A program made the position numbers and the translations under genes. A DNA stretch of 64,000 bases from Triglochin maritima (Eukaryota > Streptophyta > Magnoliopsida > Alismatales > Juncaginaceae). Every line of letters begins with the position of its first letter. Within the stretch, counting starts at the first letter, position 1. The notes beneath the pieces were generated by a model. The model saw only the letters and a program-made list of their open reading frames with translations, did not search any database and was not told the origin of the DNA. Where the stretch lies: NCBI GenBank assembly GCA_963682175.1, contig OY821771.1, positions 42,118,201 to 42,182,200 of the forward strand, written 5' to 3'. Positions 48,001-57,422 of this stretch are shown one piece after another.

Positions 48001-48095
48001 CAATTTGTGCATTTTTCGGAGTACAGATTCTTCTTGGAATTTTTAAGGTCAAGAAGTTAGATCAGCAGGAGAGATTGATAACTGGCACTGCTTGA
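33008..48095 (+). CDS. ABC1K7: Plastid ABC1-family atypical kinase (ABC1K7/ABC1K8 group)
   Basis: Twenty exons in one unbroken frame, 733 aa: 33008-33403, 33894-34029, 34166-34332, 41838-41958, 42059-42159, 42338-42436, 42560-42670, 42775-42854, 42966-43035, 43256-43329, 43437-43506, 44376-44464, 44537-44661, 44848-44928, 45058-45118, 45235-45289, 45376-45474, 47415-47504, 47816-47875, 47979-48095. Kinase features: KIGQQ (209-213), Ala-rich loop AAAS (269-272), catalytic-type Lys289 in VVIK, HADPHPGN (424-431), DFG (446-448). The N-terminus is Ser/Arg-rich like a plastid transit peptide; a C-terminal hydrophobic segment follows [12 protein letters not shown]. Related Arabidopsis proteins (SIA1/ABC1K7, OSA1/ABC1K8) act at plastoglobules/envelope in oxidative-stress and lipid responses. 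ABC1K7 fits best from memory, but ABC1K8 is possible. Intron 3 is 7.5 kb of nested transposons; the intron after 45289 has a GC donor. Confidence 0.9.
37190..38452 (-). CDS. Harbinger ORF1, Myb/SANT-like DNA-binding protein
   Basis: Intact 420-aa frame with ATG at 38452-38450. Residues 1-165 are low-complexity, rich in Pro/Gln/Tyr/Ser with repeated YYPSGSQ units. A trihelix/SANT-like domain follows (about 170-290: [50 protein letters not shown]), then a Ser/Arg-rich linker, a KKTKKKGK basic stretch and a charged C-terminal helix ending in an [12 protein letters not shown] segment. Such proteins bind element ends and help the transposase enter the nucleus (known for Pong-type elements). A TATA-like TATAAAT lies just upstream on the minus strand, read within 38444-38456. 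The frame is intact although the partner transposase is not. Confidence 0.85.
   Translation of the reverse strand: MPHKSFEVIKPSKHRNIHFKTSLIMSSSESSDSQEMSLPSRPPFSGFGFSQFTDSSSCYNPSFASGSQPPPPQNLYYPSGSQNPPTHNPYYPSGSQPFYQYQNPQHPPPQNTFYPYQNPQHPLQPNVLQMYSDLLSNESTEFQPHENVDHCPANLSQQSPKQTNNPSMVHKRGWSYMEDESLVSAYISVTKDAVVGTNQKNNQFWAKVKFIYDTAALTNYQLSPRNQEAIKGRWRRINHATSKWAGIYDEATRRMTSGQNEDDVIKEAHQIYQSETNTGFQYSHAWRILKQYPKWSSLGSVRNFSSRQSSGSSNKRSCTDPSGSGSSTKRSRTEPFEEEGHESSPPNFPTTIPEIFAHPQPRPTGIKKTKKKGKTVADDEEVHVTNLVTRLAEHTTVKDKELAFRERKLEFQRKKENQRA
38455..38915. repeat. CACAACC-rich minisatellite in the divergent promoter
   Basis: Between the two Harbinger genes lie about 460 bp of tandem sequence: first short CACAACC-GCACCACTTTCT words, then about three copies of a longer unit of 60-85 bp (TTGCACACTTTCTCTCAACC, CACGACCCCAACC, CACTCTTAACC). 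A CATAAATAGG box at about 38910-38920 would serve the plus-strand transposase gene. Confidence 0.8.
38968..40233 (+). pseudogene. Harbinger (HARBI1-like) DDE transposase, decayed
   Basis: Starts at ATG 38968 with a Ser-rich head, then a helical region ([28 protein letters not shown]) usual for plant Harbinger transposases. DDE motifs are visible: GSIDCMHW near 39547, SCNDLNVL near 39700, and [13 protein letters not shown] near 39920-39960. In-frame stops at about 39343, 39598, 39610, 39668, 39838 and 40057 destroy it. Most look like CGA to TGA or TGG to TAG/TGA changes. Confidence 0.85.
41165..41395 (+). pseudogene. Remnant of hAT transposase (TTF/MYM-type N-terminus)
   Basis: Translating with one stop and a frameshift gives [24 protein letters not shown] and DPGKRKK, the start of TTF-type zinc-finger hAT proteins. 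Only about 75 residues remain, next to the right end of the hAT element. Confidence 0.65.
43531..43643 (+). mobile_element. Short TRIM-like solo LTR in an ABC1K intron
   Basis: 113 bp from TGTTAGAG to CTCTAACA with an 8-bp inverted terminus and near-duplicated flanks (GTTAT and ATTAT). It carries CACACATCG, TTATAAG and CCAATTGGTTTTGAGTTGG words that recur in plant TRIM LTRs. Confidence 0.6.
45664..45790 (-). mobile_element. Au-like SINE fragment, minus strand
   Basis: On the minus strand it reads GGGTCAATTGGAA..GGTAAAGGTATGTGCATCCG..GGGAGCC..TGTTGATGTTG, the same order as the SINE at 288-450. It lies in the 1.9-kb ABC1K intron (45475-47414). No duplication found. Confidence 0.65.
46396..46740 (-). 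mobile_element. Possible LTR fragment in ABC1K intron
   Basis: It starts TGTAACGCCCCCATG, like the reversed ends of the LTRs at 8381 and 50354, and holds a GC-rich CGGCCGGAG..CGAGACGATTCTCGGCC patch unlike the AT-rich intron. No clean right end or duplication was found. Confidence 0.3.
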
Positions 48096-48610
48096 ACAGA
48101 TTTTGCAGCCTCGTGTAAATTTTGACTGTAACCATCTAGGTTCCTTTTTATTATTTGTTTTATTTATTTTTGTTCATGTGGTGTGATGTTTTTCACTGCA
48201 AAATGTTCCTTCAGAAGTGTGGCCATAAGATCTGGTCGGAATGAAGCACCTGCTTCACGGTAGCAAGAAAATTTGTACATTCAGTGTATGTCTATTGTAT
48301 ATGAATTCTATATATATCATATATGTAAAATAAAATTCACTGGAGGGTAGTCTTCGACTCAATGAGCTATATTCCTCGACTTCTTGTAAAGTAAGTATAC
48401 AACAACCTGGTATTATTGCCGGGTTATATTATTTCTGCTGAGCGTAATCGGGTTTAGTCAAATACTCATTTAGTCATTTTCCGTCGTATTTGTCTTCAAT
48501 ATCTTCCATTCTGAGGACTGTTCTTCTTTTTGCTTGAATATCTTCTATAAATAAATAAACTATCATTGCCCTTGGTATTCTCTGTTTTGTTATATAATAT
48601 CGGGACATGT
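48096..48610 (+). other. ABC1K 3' UTR and flank
   Basis: Sequence after the TGA codon contains an AATAAA at 48329-48334, a suitable poly(A) signal about 235 bp downstream. Nothing else is recognised. Confidence 0.5.
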
Positions 48611-48865
48611 ATGGTTTGTAATGGTGTTTCATGTTTGATACGTCTATCTGCAATTTTCCTTGCAGTTTTATTCTTCATAGCTCTATGCATTCATGAACCG
48701 GATTGTGCTAGCCTTCCGCTTCCAGGGCCTAGGATAAGTTTTTCTGTTCAAGATGGCAGCAAGGATCGGTGTAAAATCCATTTTCCTTCTTGTTCATCAA
48801 TCTCCAATCAAGACAAAGTGGCACTAGGTTCGATGGGGAAACCCCATATTCCATTCCAAACTTGA
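48611..48865 (+). CDS. Possible small secreted-peptide ORF (84 aa)
   Basis: From ATG 48611 the frame gives a hydrophobic, signal-like head (LSAIFLAVLFFIALC), then a short polar part with two cysteines and ends KPHIPFQT. Layout fits a small secreted peptide. A splice-acceptor-like TTTTCCTTGCAG at 48654-48665 could instead make this a later exon of another transcript. No family recognised; it may be chance. Confidence 0.25.
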   Translation: MVCNGVSCLIRLSAIFLAVLFFIALCIHEPDCASLPLPGPRISFSVQDGSKDRCKIHFPSCSSISNQDKVALGSMGKPHIPFQT

Positions 48866-49110
48866 TATGTGGAATCGTCTTGTCTCGTATGTACTGAAAT
48901 TTGTTCGGGACACATGGTGTTACTTTATTACACAATTTCCCCCCTACATCATACCCCCCCTTTTACCCTGATAGTGTTTCGGGAAAAAGCACGGATGAGC
49001 TACATGTAGGGAAACTCGCATGTGTGGTTCTAGACAGACACCATGGTCTACTGTACTAATATGTGTAGGTCCTTGTAATTTGAGTGAGATTGTCATGGCG
49101 TAAACCTAGG

Positions 49111-49727
49111 TCTATCATGGTGCAAAAGAAGATATGGTTCGGTATTCTCTTTGTCCTCCGTATTGGTTATGTTCCTTATTCGGTATACCGCCACACCGGC
49201 CCGGCCCGGCCTATTACCCAAGTCTATCATGGTGCAAAAGAAGATATGGTTGGGTATTCTAGACCTGTCAATTGAGTCATTTTCGTGTACTATCGTGTTT
49301 GACAATTCTGCATTCGTGTTAGGATTTCGTGTTATCGTGTATAGTATAAATTGAAAAGATTCCATCATGTTTAGATTAAAAATAGTTAAGTGACATGTTA
49401 TATTGATATTTTTCATTCTAAATAACATCTTAATTGACTATTATCAAGTAAAAATAATTGATTATCTAACAAAAGATGTAGTTCGTGTTAGTTTCATATA
49501 CAAAAATAATTTATCGTGTTATCGTGTCGTGTTCGTGTCAAATCGTGTACTAATTATTTTATATTTGTATATTCACAAAACATCATAATAAAACATTTCA
49601 ATCATACAAAAAATTTCGTGTAAATTCGTGTCTACTTATCGTGTTGTGTATGTGTCAGGTAATTGTGTCGTGTCCAGAATTGACAGGTCTAGGGTATTCC
49701 CTTATTCTTCGTATTGTTTATGTTCCT
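49111..49727 (+). repeat. Tandem duplication of ~112 bp, second copy split by a MITE
   Basis: TCTATCATGGTGCAAAAGAA starts at 49111 and again at 49223 (offset 112). The first copy continues GGTATTCTCTTTGTCC..GTATTGGTTATGTTCCTTA. The second is cut after GGGTATTC by the element at 49260-49691 and resumes GGGTATTCCCTTATTC..GTATTGTTTATGTTCCTTA. Confidence 0.8.
49260..49691. mobile_element. hAT-type MITE
   Basis: 432 bp with inverted ends TAGACCTGTCAATT / AATTGACAGGTCTA and a perfect 8-bp duplication GGGTATTC (49252-49259 and 49692-49699). Interior rich in TATCGTGTCGTGTTCGTGT words. Non-coding. Confidence 0.9.
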
Positions 49728-49729
49728 TA

Positions 49730-49920
49730 GACCATTTGTAACCATGACCCGGACGACCTGGTCATGAGATTTCTCTCTCTTCCACATCAGTTTTCTCTCT
49801 CCCAAACTCATTTTCTTCTATTTCCTACATTATTCACCTCTTAACCATAACTTACCTATTTCCTCCACATCATCTTTTAATTAAACCCAACATCTACAAC
49901 AAATAAACCCATTTTATAGA
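49730..49920. mobile_element. Truncated Harbinger-family MITE
   Basis: It starts GACCATTTGTAACCATGACC after TTA (49727-49729) and matches the reverse complement of the right end of the innermost Harbinger element (about 40490-40680), including CGACCTGGTCAT, CCACATCA and TTCACCTCTTAACCA words. Its last part matches that element's left interior. No right terminus: it runs into plastid-derived sequence. Confidence 0.65.
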
Positions 49921-49964
49921 GATATTACCACATCATAAACCTGGTTTTCTCTTCCCACCAGATT

Positions 49965-50345
49965 TTTTTAACCAGAAAGAATTAAGTTCAGATGTAAGAT
50001 ACCTATCCAGAAGTTTTCGCAACTCAATCATGTATGATGGAATCATCAAAGATTTGATCTTTTCTAACTCTGTCTGTAACTCACTAGAGGCTCGAGAAAC
50101 AATGAGAAGATGTATACGAATGAAATATCCAGCAACAAGAAGAAAGAAAAGGATTGAATAAAGGAACTCACGAGCATTTGTTGATCTCAGATGTGTCCAT
50201 ATCAATGGAACGTCCTTCAACCCAGATGTCCAACTATCCGGATTGGTTCGGTCCAAAGTTTGACATTTGTTAACAATTAAGTGAGTCTTGTAAGACACCC
50301 TTTTGAGGGTGTGGTAAGGGAAGAGATCATCGCTCGGTAACAAGG
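49965..50345 (-). pseudogene. ycf2: Nuclear plastid DNA fragment (ycf2)
   Basis: The minus strand encodes about 125 residues of chloroplast Ycf2, including [22 protein letters not shown]-type [20 protein letters not shown] and [20 protein letters not shown]. The plastid protein is over 2000 residues, so this is a short nuclear insertion (NUPT). It is bounded by the Harbinger MITE and a solo LTR. The frame is still open over the fragment, with changes such as YLTSELN where many plants have YPTSEPN. Confidence 0.88.
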
Positions 50346-50353
50346 AAGGTAAT

Positions 50354-52435
50354 TGTAAACATCCCGAAACAACGGAAATTTTTAAAATTTATCATCAAAA
50401 TACTATAGACCAATAATCAAAGACAGAACTGCTACTTTTAATAAAACATAGAAGCGGTGCACCATCTTACATCAAAGTTTGTCAAAAAGCTACATAATTT
50501 CATCAGATATAACAAAATGAGATACAAGTAATCATGTCAAGCTCAGTGGTCCGAACGAGAGGATCTGATCCCAAAATGTGTGCGCCCGTTGTCACCACCC
50601 AACTGGACCTACTGCGGTCCTGAAATAAAACATGCAACAACAATACCCAAGTTTCCATAAGGAAACATCGTATGCCAAGCTCACCTATATGCATGCAGTA
50701 GTACAATGAACCTATCATACTAGTAGCATATCATGTCATCAACAGTAAGGAAAACAGTTCCCCGAAGGGTAAAACGGGACATCAGTCCGACAATCATCAT
50801 CGGGTCTCTCTCGGAGACCTACCGTAGGCACATACGGTCTAACGGAATAAGATGTGACACTCCCCACACGCGACTATACTAAACATGGGGTTCGGCAAGG
50901 AAACATATCTGTAACTTTGTGGTCGAAACCACCCCAACGGACCCGTCGATCGGTTGGTCCATCAATCATCATCTCAGTAGGTGCCCAACTGAGGAAAACA
51001 TAGTCATAACAACACCAGCCCATCAAACATCATAGCCAGAACAACAGCGGCCCATCAAACATCATAGCCGGAACAACATCGACCCATCATCGTCGGAACA
51101 ACATCAGCGGCATCACCGGCACAACATCGGTGGTCAAACATACGTCTGGCACATCATCGGACGGGTTTAGACCGAAGTTCGCTGGGTCATCAGGCTCCAC
51201 GAGCCGCACATCATACATTGGGATCCACGATCTCTCAGGTCTACTACTCTACTATGAGTTCATCAATCCATCACATTAAGTCACGATCCATACATGGAGG
51301 TGACACGTCCTGAACACCCACACTTTTCCACACGACGGTCTATGGGCAGGCACGCGTAACACACCCACCGTCACCTCCCGGCTCACGCACTATGCAAGGA
51401 CACGAGTTTCCGTGGACAAAGTTGGCATCCTAAAAGGATCGTGAATTATGTTCTGCGCACAAACGGTCAACCGAAAGAGACAATCCGGTCGACCGTTCCC
51501 ATAGGGTTCGGTCGACCGAAAGTCTGCAACAGTCGAACTCTCTACGCCCAACCTAAGTCTTAACGGTCGAACACGAGTCTAAAACCGATCGACCGATACG
51601 TGGACAAAATCCAGAGTCTGGTAAAAAACAATCAATACTAATGGTCGACCGACTCAGGGGTCCTGGTCGACCGAAAACTATCAGGGCATCCTAGCAGTTC
51701 TAAGTCATCAACGGTCGAACATAGCATAAAACGGTCGAACTAAACATAATGCAACTTACGTTCCGGTCGAACATAGAACCGGTCAACCGAAATCCAACAG
51801 GCAACCCCCGACTCACCAGCACATGCAGTACCGGCGACCGCCACAAGACATCGTCCGACCGGTGTTGGTTAAAGTCGGGCAAAAATACATTACATTGGTC
51901 GACCGTTGGTCGCCTGCAACCTTGCACTAGCCAATGATTTACGCCTACCTCGTCGCCGGTACGGTCTCCGACCTCCCGCGACCGACCACCATAACACCCC
52001 AACGCGGGTTTACAACAAAAACACTCTATTAAGCCAACATACCTTTCGAACACGACGAATCCGCCGGAGCCTCGCTCGCGCAACGTCTCCTCCGGAACCT
52101 CTTCGTACGACCGCCTCCTCATAATGACTTCCGCACCCTCACGCTGGACCAGCTTCCGCCTCCTCTGCGTCGCCGAAAAGAGGAAGAAAGTGAGAGACGA
52201 GATGAGTGAGGAAGAAGAATTTGAAGAAGAAGAAGAATGGAGGAATGGAATGATTTTTGCTTTTATACAAAACGAAACCCCAAGAAACACCCCCACCGTT
52301 CCCTACCCATCACTCCTAGCCCGTACCTTCACCCATTCCCTACCCCATCACCTCTCTCCTCAAGCCACAAAAGTCAAAACCTACGCTCCTCTCTGATCAA
52401 CACTTAACCTCCAACGAGGGTTTATGGATTTTACG
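50354..52435 (-). mobile_element. Solo LTR, close relative of the full Ty3/gypsy element
   Basis: 2082 bp in reverse orientation, starting TGTAAACATCCCG and ending GGATTTTACG, with flanks GTAAT and GTAAC (one mismatch). It follows the LTR of 11982-22427 in reverse order: GATCTGATCCCAAAATG, CCACCCAACTGGACCTAC, the CGGTCGACC palindromes (51440-51910) and the CCTCCGGAGG-type GC block (52060-52150). No internal region, so a solo LTR. Confidence 0.8.
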
Positions 52436-52440
52436 GTAAC

Positions 52441-53386
52441 CCCTAAAAATCCGCTTAGGATGGTTTAATATAGATTATAGAATATGATATCAAGTTCTCG
52501 ATATCAGACTTCAGAATTAGATTCCTTTTGAGTGCACATTTGGTGAAGTCAAATCAGATTGATAATAAAGAAGCTTTTGTGTCGTATTTGGCTCGCGTGT
52601 ATAATCGTTTGGATCAGGATATCATGCATGGTGGGAAATTCTGTTCCTGAATCTGCAGTAAAGCAACCGAGTAATCAGGGACTTTATGATCGAATTGATT
52701 TTAGTATCCTTGATGATCACCGTCATAAATGGTGCTATGACCGTAGCTGAAGTGCTTACTCTTCAAGAGCGTGTTGGGAAGATATCTATGCTTTTTTCAG
52801 AGGATGACATTTTGAGAAATCATTCTAATAATGTCACTACTATGTTAGTAAGGGAGGATCAACCTAATGCTAAGTCATGGAGTAGCTATCAAGGATTATT
52901 ACTTGTTGTTAGATCGATGTTTATCTGATTGTTGTCCGGTGACCGAGTAGGGAAGGATTCTATAGTATCTTCTTTGTTTGGTTCTACGGGCATAGATCAT
53001 GTAATCATGGTGAGATCAAATGAACAACTCCACGACGAGTATTGGATGATAAAACAATGAGCTAGCTATCTGGTCTATAATCTTGGTAGGGGAAAATCGC
53101 AACTTCTGATTGTTGGTTTGCACCCCACCCCCCACTCAAAAGACATCATCAATGTCCAATTGTGTAAAATAGAACTTTTATCGATGAGGTTTAAACTTCC
53201 ACAATTTTATTAGCCGATAACAAGTCCAGCATCTGCATTTGCTCCTTGCTTTGTAGTTGGCCGTGGTTGTAGCGCATGTATGAAAAAAATGTTACGAGCC
53301 TACGTCCATCACTATATGGAAATGAATCTAGGGAGATTAAGAAAAGTACTATATTAATCTGTTTTGTACAACTAACAATCACCTGT
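52441..53386. other. Intergenic, nothing recognised
   Basis: Short open frames occur but show neither a family motif nor convincing splice structure. The last bases hold CAA words just upstream of the tRNA, as is common for plant tRNA genes. Confidence 0.4.
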
Positions 53387-53458
53387 GGATCCGTGGCGCA
53401 ATGGTAGCGCGTCTGACTCCAGATCAGAAGGTTGCGTGTTCGATTCACGTCGGGTTCA
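53387..53458 (+). tRNA. trnW-CCA: tRNA-Trp (CCA)
   Basis: 72 nt, no intron. The acceptor stem GGATCCG pairs with CGGGTTC; the D-arm is GTGGCGCAATGGTAGCGC (A-box), the anticodon loop CTGACTCCAGATCAG reads CCA, and the T-arm is CGTGTTCGATTCACG (B-box GTTCGATTC). Discriminator base A. A T-run at 53479-53484 can terminate Pol III. It is the nuclear cytosolic type and lies 167 bp before the PPR start codon on the same strand. Confidence 0.96.
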
Positions 53459-53625
53459 AAATCCCAATTGGCGTTTATATTTTTTTACCCTTTTGCTGCA
53501 CCCTCTCATCTAATCTCACCCGTCCATTCCACTCTCCCATCACCAATCAATTCCACATCCAACCGTCCATTCATTTTGTCAACCCGAAAACAAACTCTTC
53601 CCTTCCACTTCCACCCAAACCCACA

Positions 53626-55908
53626 ATGCTATCTTTCCCTATCCTCCCCTCCAAACCCATCTCACTCCCCAACGTCCTCCGGCCGACACCCCCGAAGGCG
53701 TCCACCGGCGGCGTTTCGCCTCGCCCAAGCCCTAGGCGGAAACGAGCCAAAGAAGCTGAGAAACAGAGCCGGATCTCCGAGGCGGAGGATTTCGCCCGGT
53801 TCCTGCTCTCCAAGGCCGATGGAGACGACAAGAAGCCTCTGATGGGGTTTCTGAACAAGTACGTGAAGACGGTTCGGACGGACCACTGCTTCGTCATGTT
53901 CGAGGAGCTGGGGAGGAGGGATAAATGGCTCCAGTGCTTGGAGGTCAGTTTTGGTAGGGGAAAAGGAAGAGAAAAAAGTTTCGTCTTTGGGTTTTTGGAA
54001 TGTTGGGGTTTGTTGGCGTGGATTTGGTAATGTGGGATTTTGTGTTGGTGTTTTGGTTTGGAAAGTTTGCTCTTTTCTTTGGTTTTGACTGGATTTCTGA
54101 TGGTGGGTTGGAGTTGGTTTTCAATTTCGTTTGGAGAGGGTCAACTTTCATTTGTTCTGTTCAGATTCCTGCAATGAATGGGTTGAATTTGCCTTTACAA
54201 ATTTAATGACAGTTTTGCTTCCATATAAGTGATAGGATTCGATGTTTAGGGCCACCTTTGGCACGATAACTGTTTGTTTGGGAACACCTGACAAGTTAAA
54301 CTGGAGAACAGATGATAGCAGATTTTAAGGAATAAAATTATGTTTCGTCAACTAAACAAAAAAAAACTCAACATGACCATTTTGCAGCCACTTAAAAAAA
54401 CACTATAAAAAAACATTGAACAGTATTGCTGCGTTTAGATTAAGAATTGGAAAAGAATAATTTTTTATGATAAGATTGGAATTAAATAGGTCAAGAGTGT
54501 TTTTTATATTAAAAGTTGTCCAAATAAGCTTATCCTTGGATGTCTGCCGTTGGTTTAATCATTTTACTCCAATATGGTGTAGTCAAATTAATTCTTACCT
54601 TTCTATGTGATATTACTCAAATAGAGCACCTCTAACTGCCTTTTTTATACGTTCGGAATTGCAAACATTCTTCTTTTGTGTTCTGAACGTTTCATTTCAT
54701 TAGATGTACATGTCAATACAACTTTTGTTGTTACGTATACTATTGTAAGCATCATTGCATTAGTAATCCATCAACATATGCAGGTATTTAGATGGATGCA
54801 GAAGCAACGCTGGTATGTTGCAGATAATGGTATCTACTCTAAACTTATCTCAGTTATGGGAAAGAAAGGTCAGATTAGGATGGCAATGTGGCTGTTCTCT
54901 GAGATGAGGAACAGCGGCTGCAGGCCCGACACTTCAGTTTACAATTCTCTAATAACCGCACACCTGCATTCAAAGGACAAGGTCAAAGCTCTGGCGAAAG
55001 CCTTTAGGTATTTTGAGAAGATGAAAGGCATCGAAAGATGTCAACCAAACATTGTCACTTACAACATACTCTTGAGAGCGAATGCCCAGGCTGGGGATAC
55101 CAAACAAGTTGAGGCATTATTCAAAGATCTTGGTGAAAGCTTCGTGTCTCCTGATGTCTACACGTATAACGGTGTGATGGACGCTTACGGGAAAAATGGA
55201 ATGCTTGGTGAGATGGAGTCTGTTCTTCTGCACATGAAGAGCAATCAGGTTAAACCAAACATAATCACGTACAATCTGCTCATTGATGCGTATGGTAAAA
55301 AGCAAGTTTTTGACAAGATGGAGCAAGTGTTCAAGAGCTTGTTGCATTCCAGTGAAAAGCCAACTCTTCCCACCTTTAACTCCATGATAATAAATTATGG
55401 AAAGGCCAGGTTAAGAGAGAAGGCGGAATCTATCTTTGAGAGGATGAAAAGTTTAGGTTGTAATCCTAGTTACATCACTTATGAAAGTATGATTACCACC
55501 TACGGGTATTGTGACTGTGTCGCAAAAGCCAGAGAAATATTCAATGAGATGACAGATACGCTGAAAGAAGCTCGAGTTTCTACCCTAAATGCTATGCTCA
55601 ACGCTTACTGCATTAACCATTTACCTAATGAAGCAGACCAACTCCTGGAGTATTCGAGCAAGAATGGCTTGGTCCCAAATTCTTCAACTTATAAGCTACT
55701 CTACAAGGCATATACCAAAGCTGGTGCAAAAGAGCTCCTAGAGAAGCTGCTCAAGCTAATGGATGAGCGTGGTATTGTACCAAATAAGAAATTCTTTTTG
55801 GATGCTTTGGGAGACATTGGTTCATCCAAAACGAGATCAACGTCGAGTGGCTCCACCGGGAACACAAAAACTTCACAAGTGACTGTTAAAAGGGGTATAA
55901 GTAGCTGA
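53626..55908 (+). CDS. PPR5: Plastid P-class PPR protein, PPR5/EMB2453-like
   Basis: Two exons, 53626-53943 and 54784-55908, phase 0; 480 aa. The first 45 residues are rich in Pro/Ser/Arg, as in a plastid transit peptide. A conserved head follows (AEDFARFLLSK, KYVKTVRTDHCFVMFEELG, KWLQCLEVFRWMQKQRWY). About nine to ten 35-residue PPR repeats then run from about residue 115 to 450, e.g. RPDTSVYNSLITAHL, QPNIVTYNILLRANA, SPDVYTYNGVMDAYGKNGM, KPTLPTFNSMIINYGKA. This matches Arabidopsis At4g39620 (EMB2453/ATPPR5) and maize PPR5, which bind and stabilise the intron-containing plastid trnG-UCC precursor. The C-tail is Ser/Thr-rich. The 840-bp intron holds a MITE fragment. No coding defect. Confidence 0.9.
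54248..54446. mobile_element. Decayed MITE in the PPR intron
   Basis: It shares TTTTAAGGAATAAAATTAT, ..CAACTAAACAAA.., CAACATGACCATTT and CAGCCACT blocks, in order, with the reverse complement of 63605-63750. Two dispersed copies show a repeat family; ends and duplications are too worn to set. Confidence 0.5.
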
Positions 55909-56550
55909 ATTCTTGGCTTCCGATTCCAACATGATGTCTCAAAAGATCCAGTCGATATTTGATAAACCTTCGTTGGTCACTATGCCACTTCGCTGTACAA
56001 AAGGAGAACAAGCCCTCTTCTCGATTCAACCGGCGTCTGGACCGTTGGTCTTGAGATCTAGACCGTTGCAATGATGTCGACTGGATCTTTTGGTCAAATT
56101 TATGATTCAGTTCTGGTAGGATTGAGTCATCAACCGCTTATAGAGTGTTCTGATACGAGGAATCCGGTGGAAACATTTTGAGCGTCATTTTTGTGTTTTT
56201 TCTCGAAATCATTTTCTTTGTTGGTTCCACAATGCAATTTTTTTTATACCTTCCACGACGGGTTACTGAATTCTTTCAGAAGTCTACTTGAGCCGGAGGT
56301 CAAACCTTCCACACTTTTTTAATTTGTTTATGTTTCTGTCAGCTTAAATTTCCACCTGTAAACCTTGGCAAATTCATACGGCATCTACCATTCTTTATGG
56401 AGAAAGAAAATTCTGCTCTTTAAGAAAATGTTCAAAAGTTGGGTGAAGTACAGTTCGTCCCTTTGACATATGAGGTGACATCTTGTCATTTAAGTAAAAA
56501 AAACTGCTTTCCCTTAGTTATTGTGATAAACTGGATCAAACTAAAATGGT
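55909..56550 (+). other. PPR gene 3' flank
   Basis: No exon or repeat found. It probably contains the 3' UTR; no strong AATAAA close to the stop. Confidence 0.4.
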
Positions 56551-56558
56551 CTCGCATG

Positions 56559-57082
56559 TAGAGGTGAAAACAGAGCGGATACGAAGCGGATGTGCCAGTA
56601 TCTGAATTCGTATCCGTTTTTTTTCTCGAATTCGAATCCGATCGAATGTATGAGAAAGTCGGATCCGAATTCGAATAAATTCGCATCCGAATCAAGTTTA
56701 AAATCCATTCCGAATTAGGATATCCGAATTCGTTAAAAAATCCGAATAGACTCAAAAACATTTTGTGATTGATCTAAACAAGAATAAATTTCAGTCTTTA
56801 TTTTTTGCCTACATGAAAAAATATTAAATATAATATAAATAACATAATTTAATTCATATATATTGTATATATTTTATTTATTTATTTATATGTGCATATA
56901 AAATACGAACCGGATATTATTCGAATCGGATGTACCAATATTCATATTCGCTTCGTTTTTTTACGGATGTTTATATCCGAATACAAATTCAGTTGCAGAT
57001 TTTTTTTTCTCGAATAATTTTTTTGATTTCGAATACGGAATCGGTCAGATTGACGGATTTCGGACACAAAGTTTCGCCCCTA
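56559..57082. mobile_element. hAT-type MITE, same family style as 18865-19354
   Basis: 524 bp with ends TAGAGGTGAAAAC and GTTTCGCCCCTA and flanks CTCGCATG (56551-56558) and CTCACATG (57083-57090), one mismatch in 8 bp. Interior full of TATCCGAATTCG-like words. Confidence 0.85.
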
Positions 57083-57422
57083 CTCACATGTTGAACTCGG
57101 ATTAGCTGCAGTGTTATTTTTTATAGTTAATAAAAAGGCAAGTGTTTGTCATCTCTGGTAAATTATTATAATTTAATGCCTGTGACCACTTCATGTTTAA
57201 TGAGACCGGTCAGCAGAACCCGCGTAATCAATGATATATACATTTCAACTGCAGTCATTTCCAAAAGTTCAAATAAAAATAAAAACCAGAACGTGTTGAA
57301 TCAGAAATCTGAAAAACATGCTAATAATCAAACTGTACTGCATCATACAAGGATTAAACCGGTCGCAATAAAACGCGTTGTTTAATTGCAAAAGTATAAA
57401 GTGACACTAGACCACTATCATC

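Noticed and set aside
49933..50343. The open ycf2 frame as a functional nuclear gene
   Set aside because: Only about 125 of more than 2000 residues are present, without promoter or transit peptide; plastid DNA insertion explains it.
52559..52930. Open frames with a LTLQERVGK-like segment, suspected glycosyl hydrolase remnant
   Set aside because: The match is too short, frames do not join, and no other family motif is seen.
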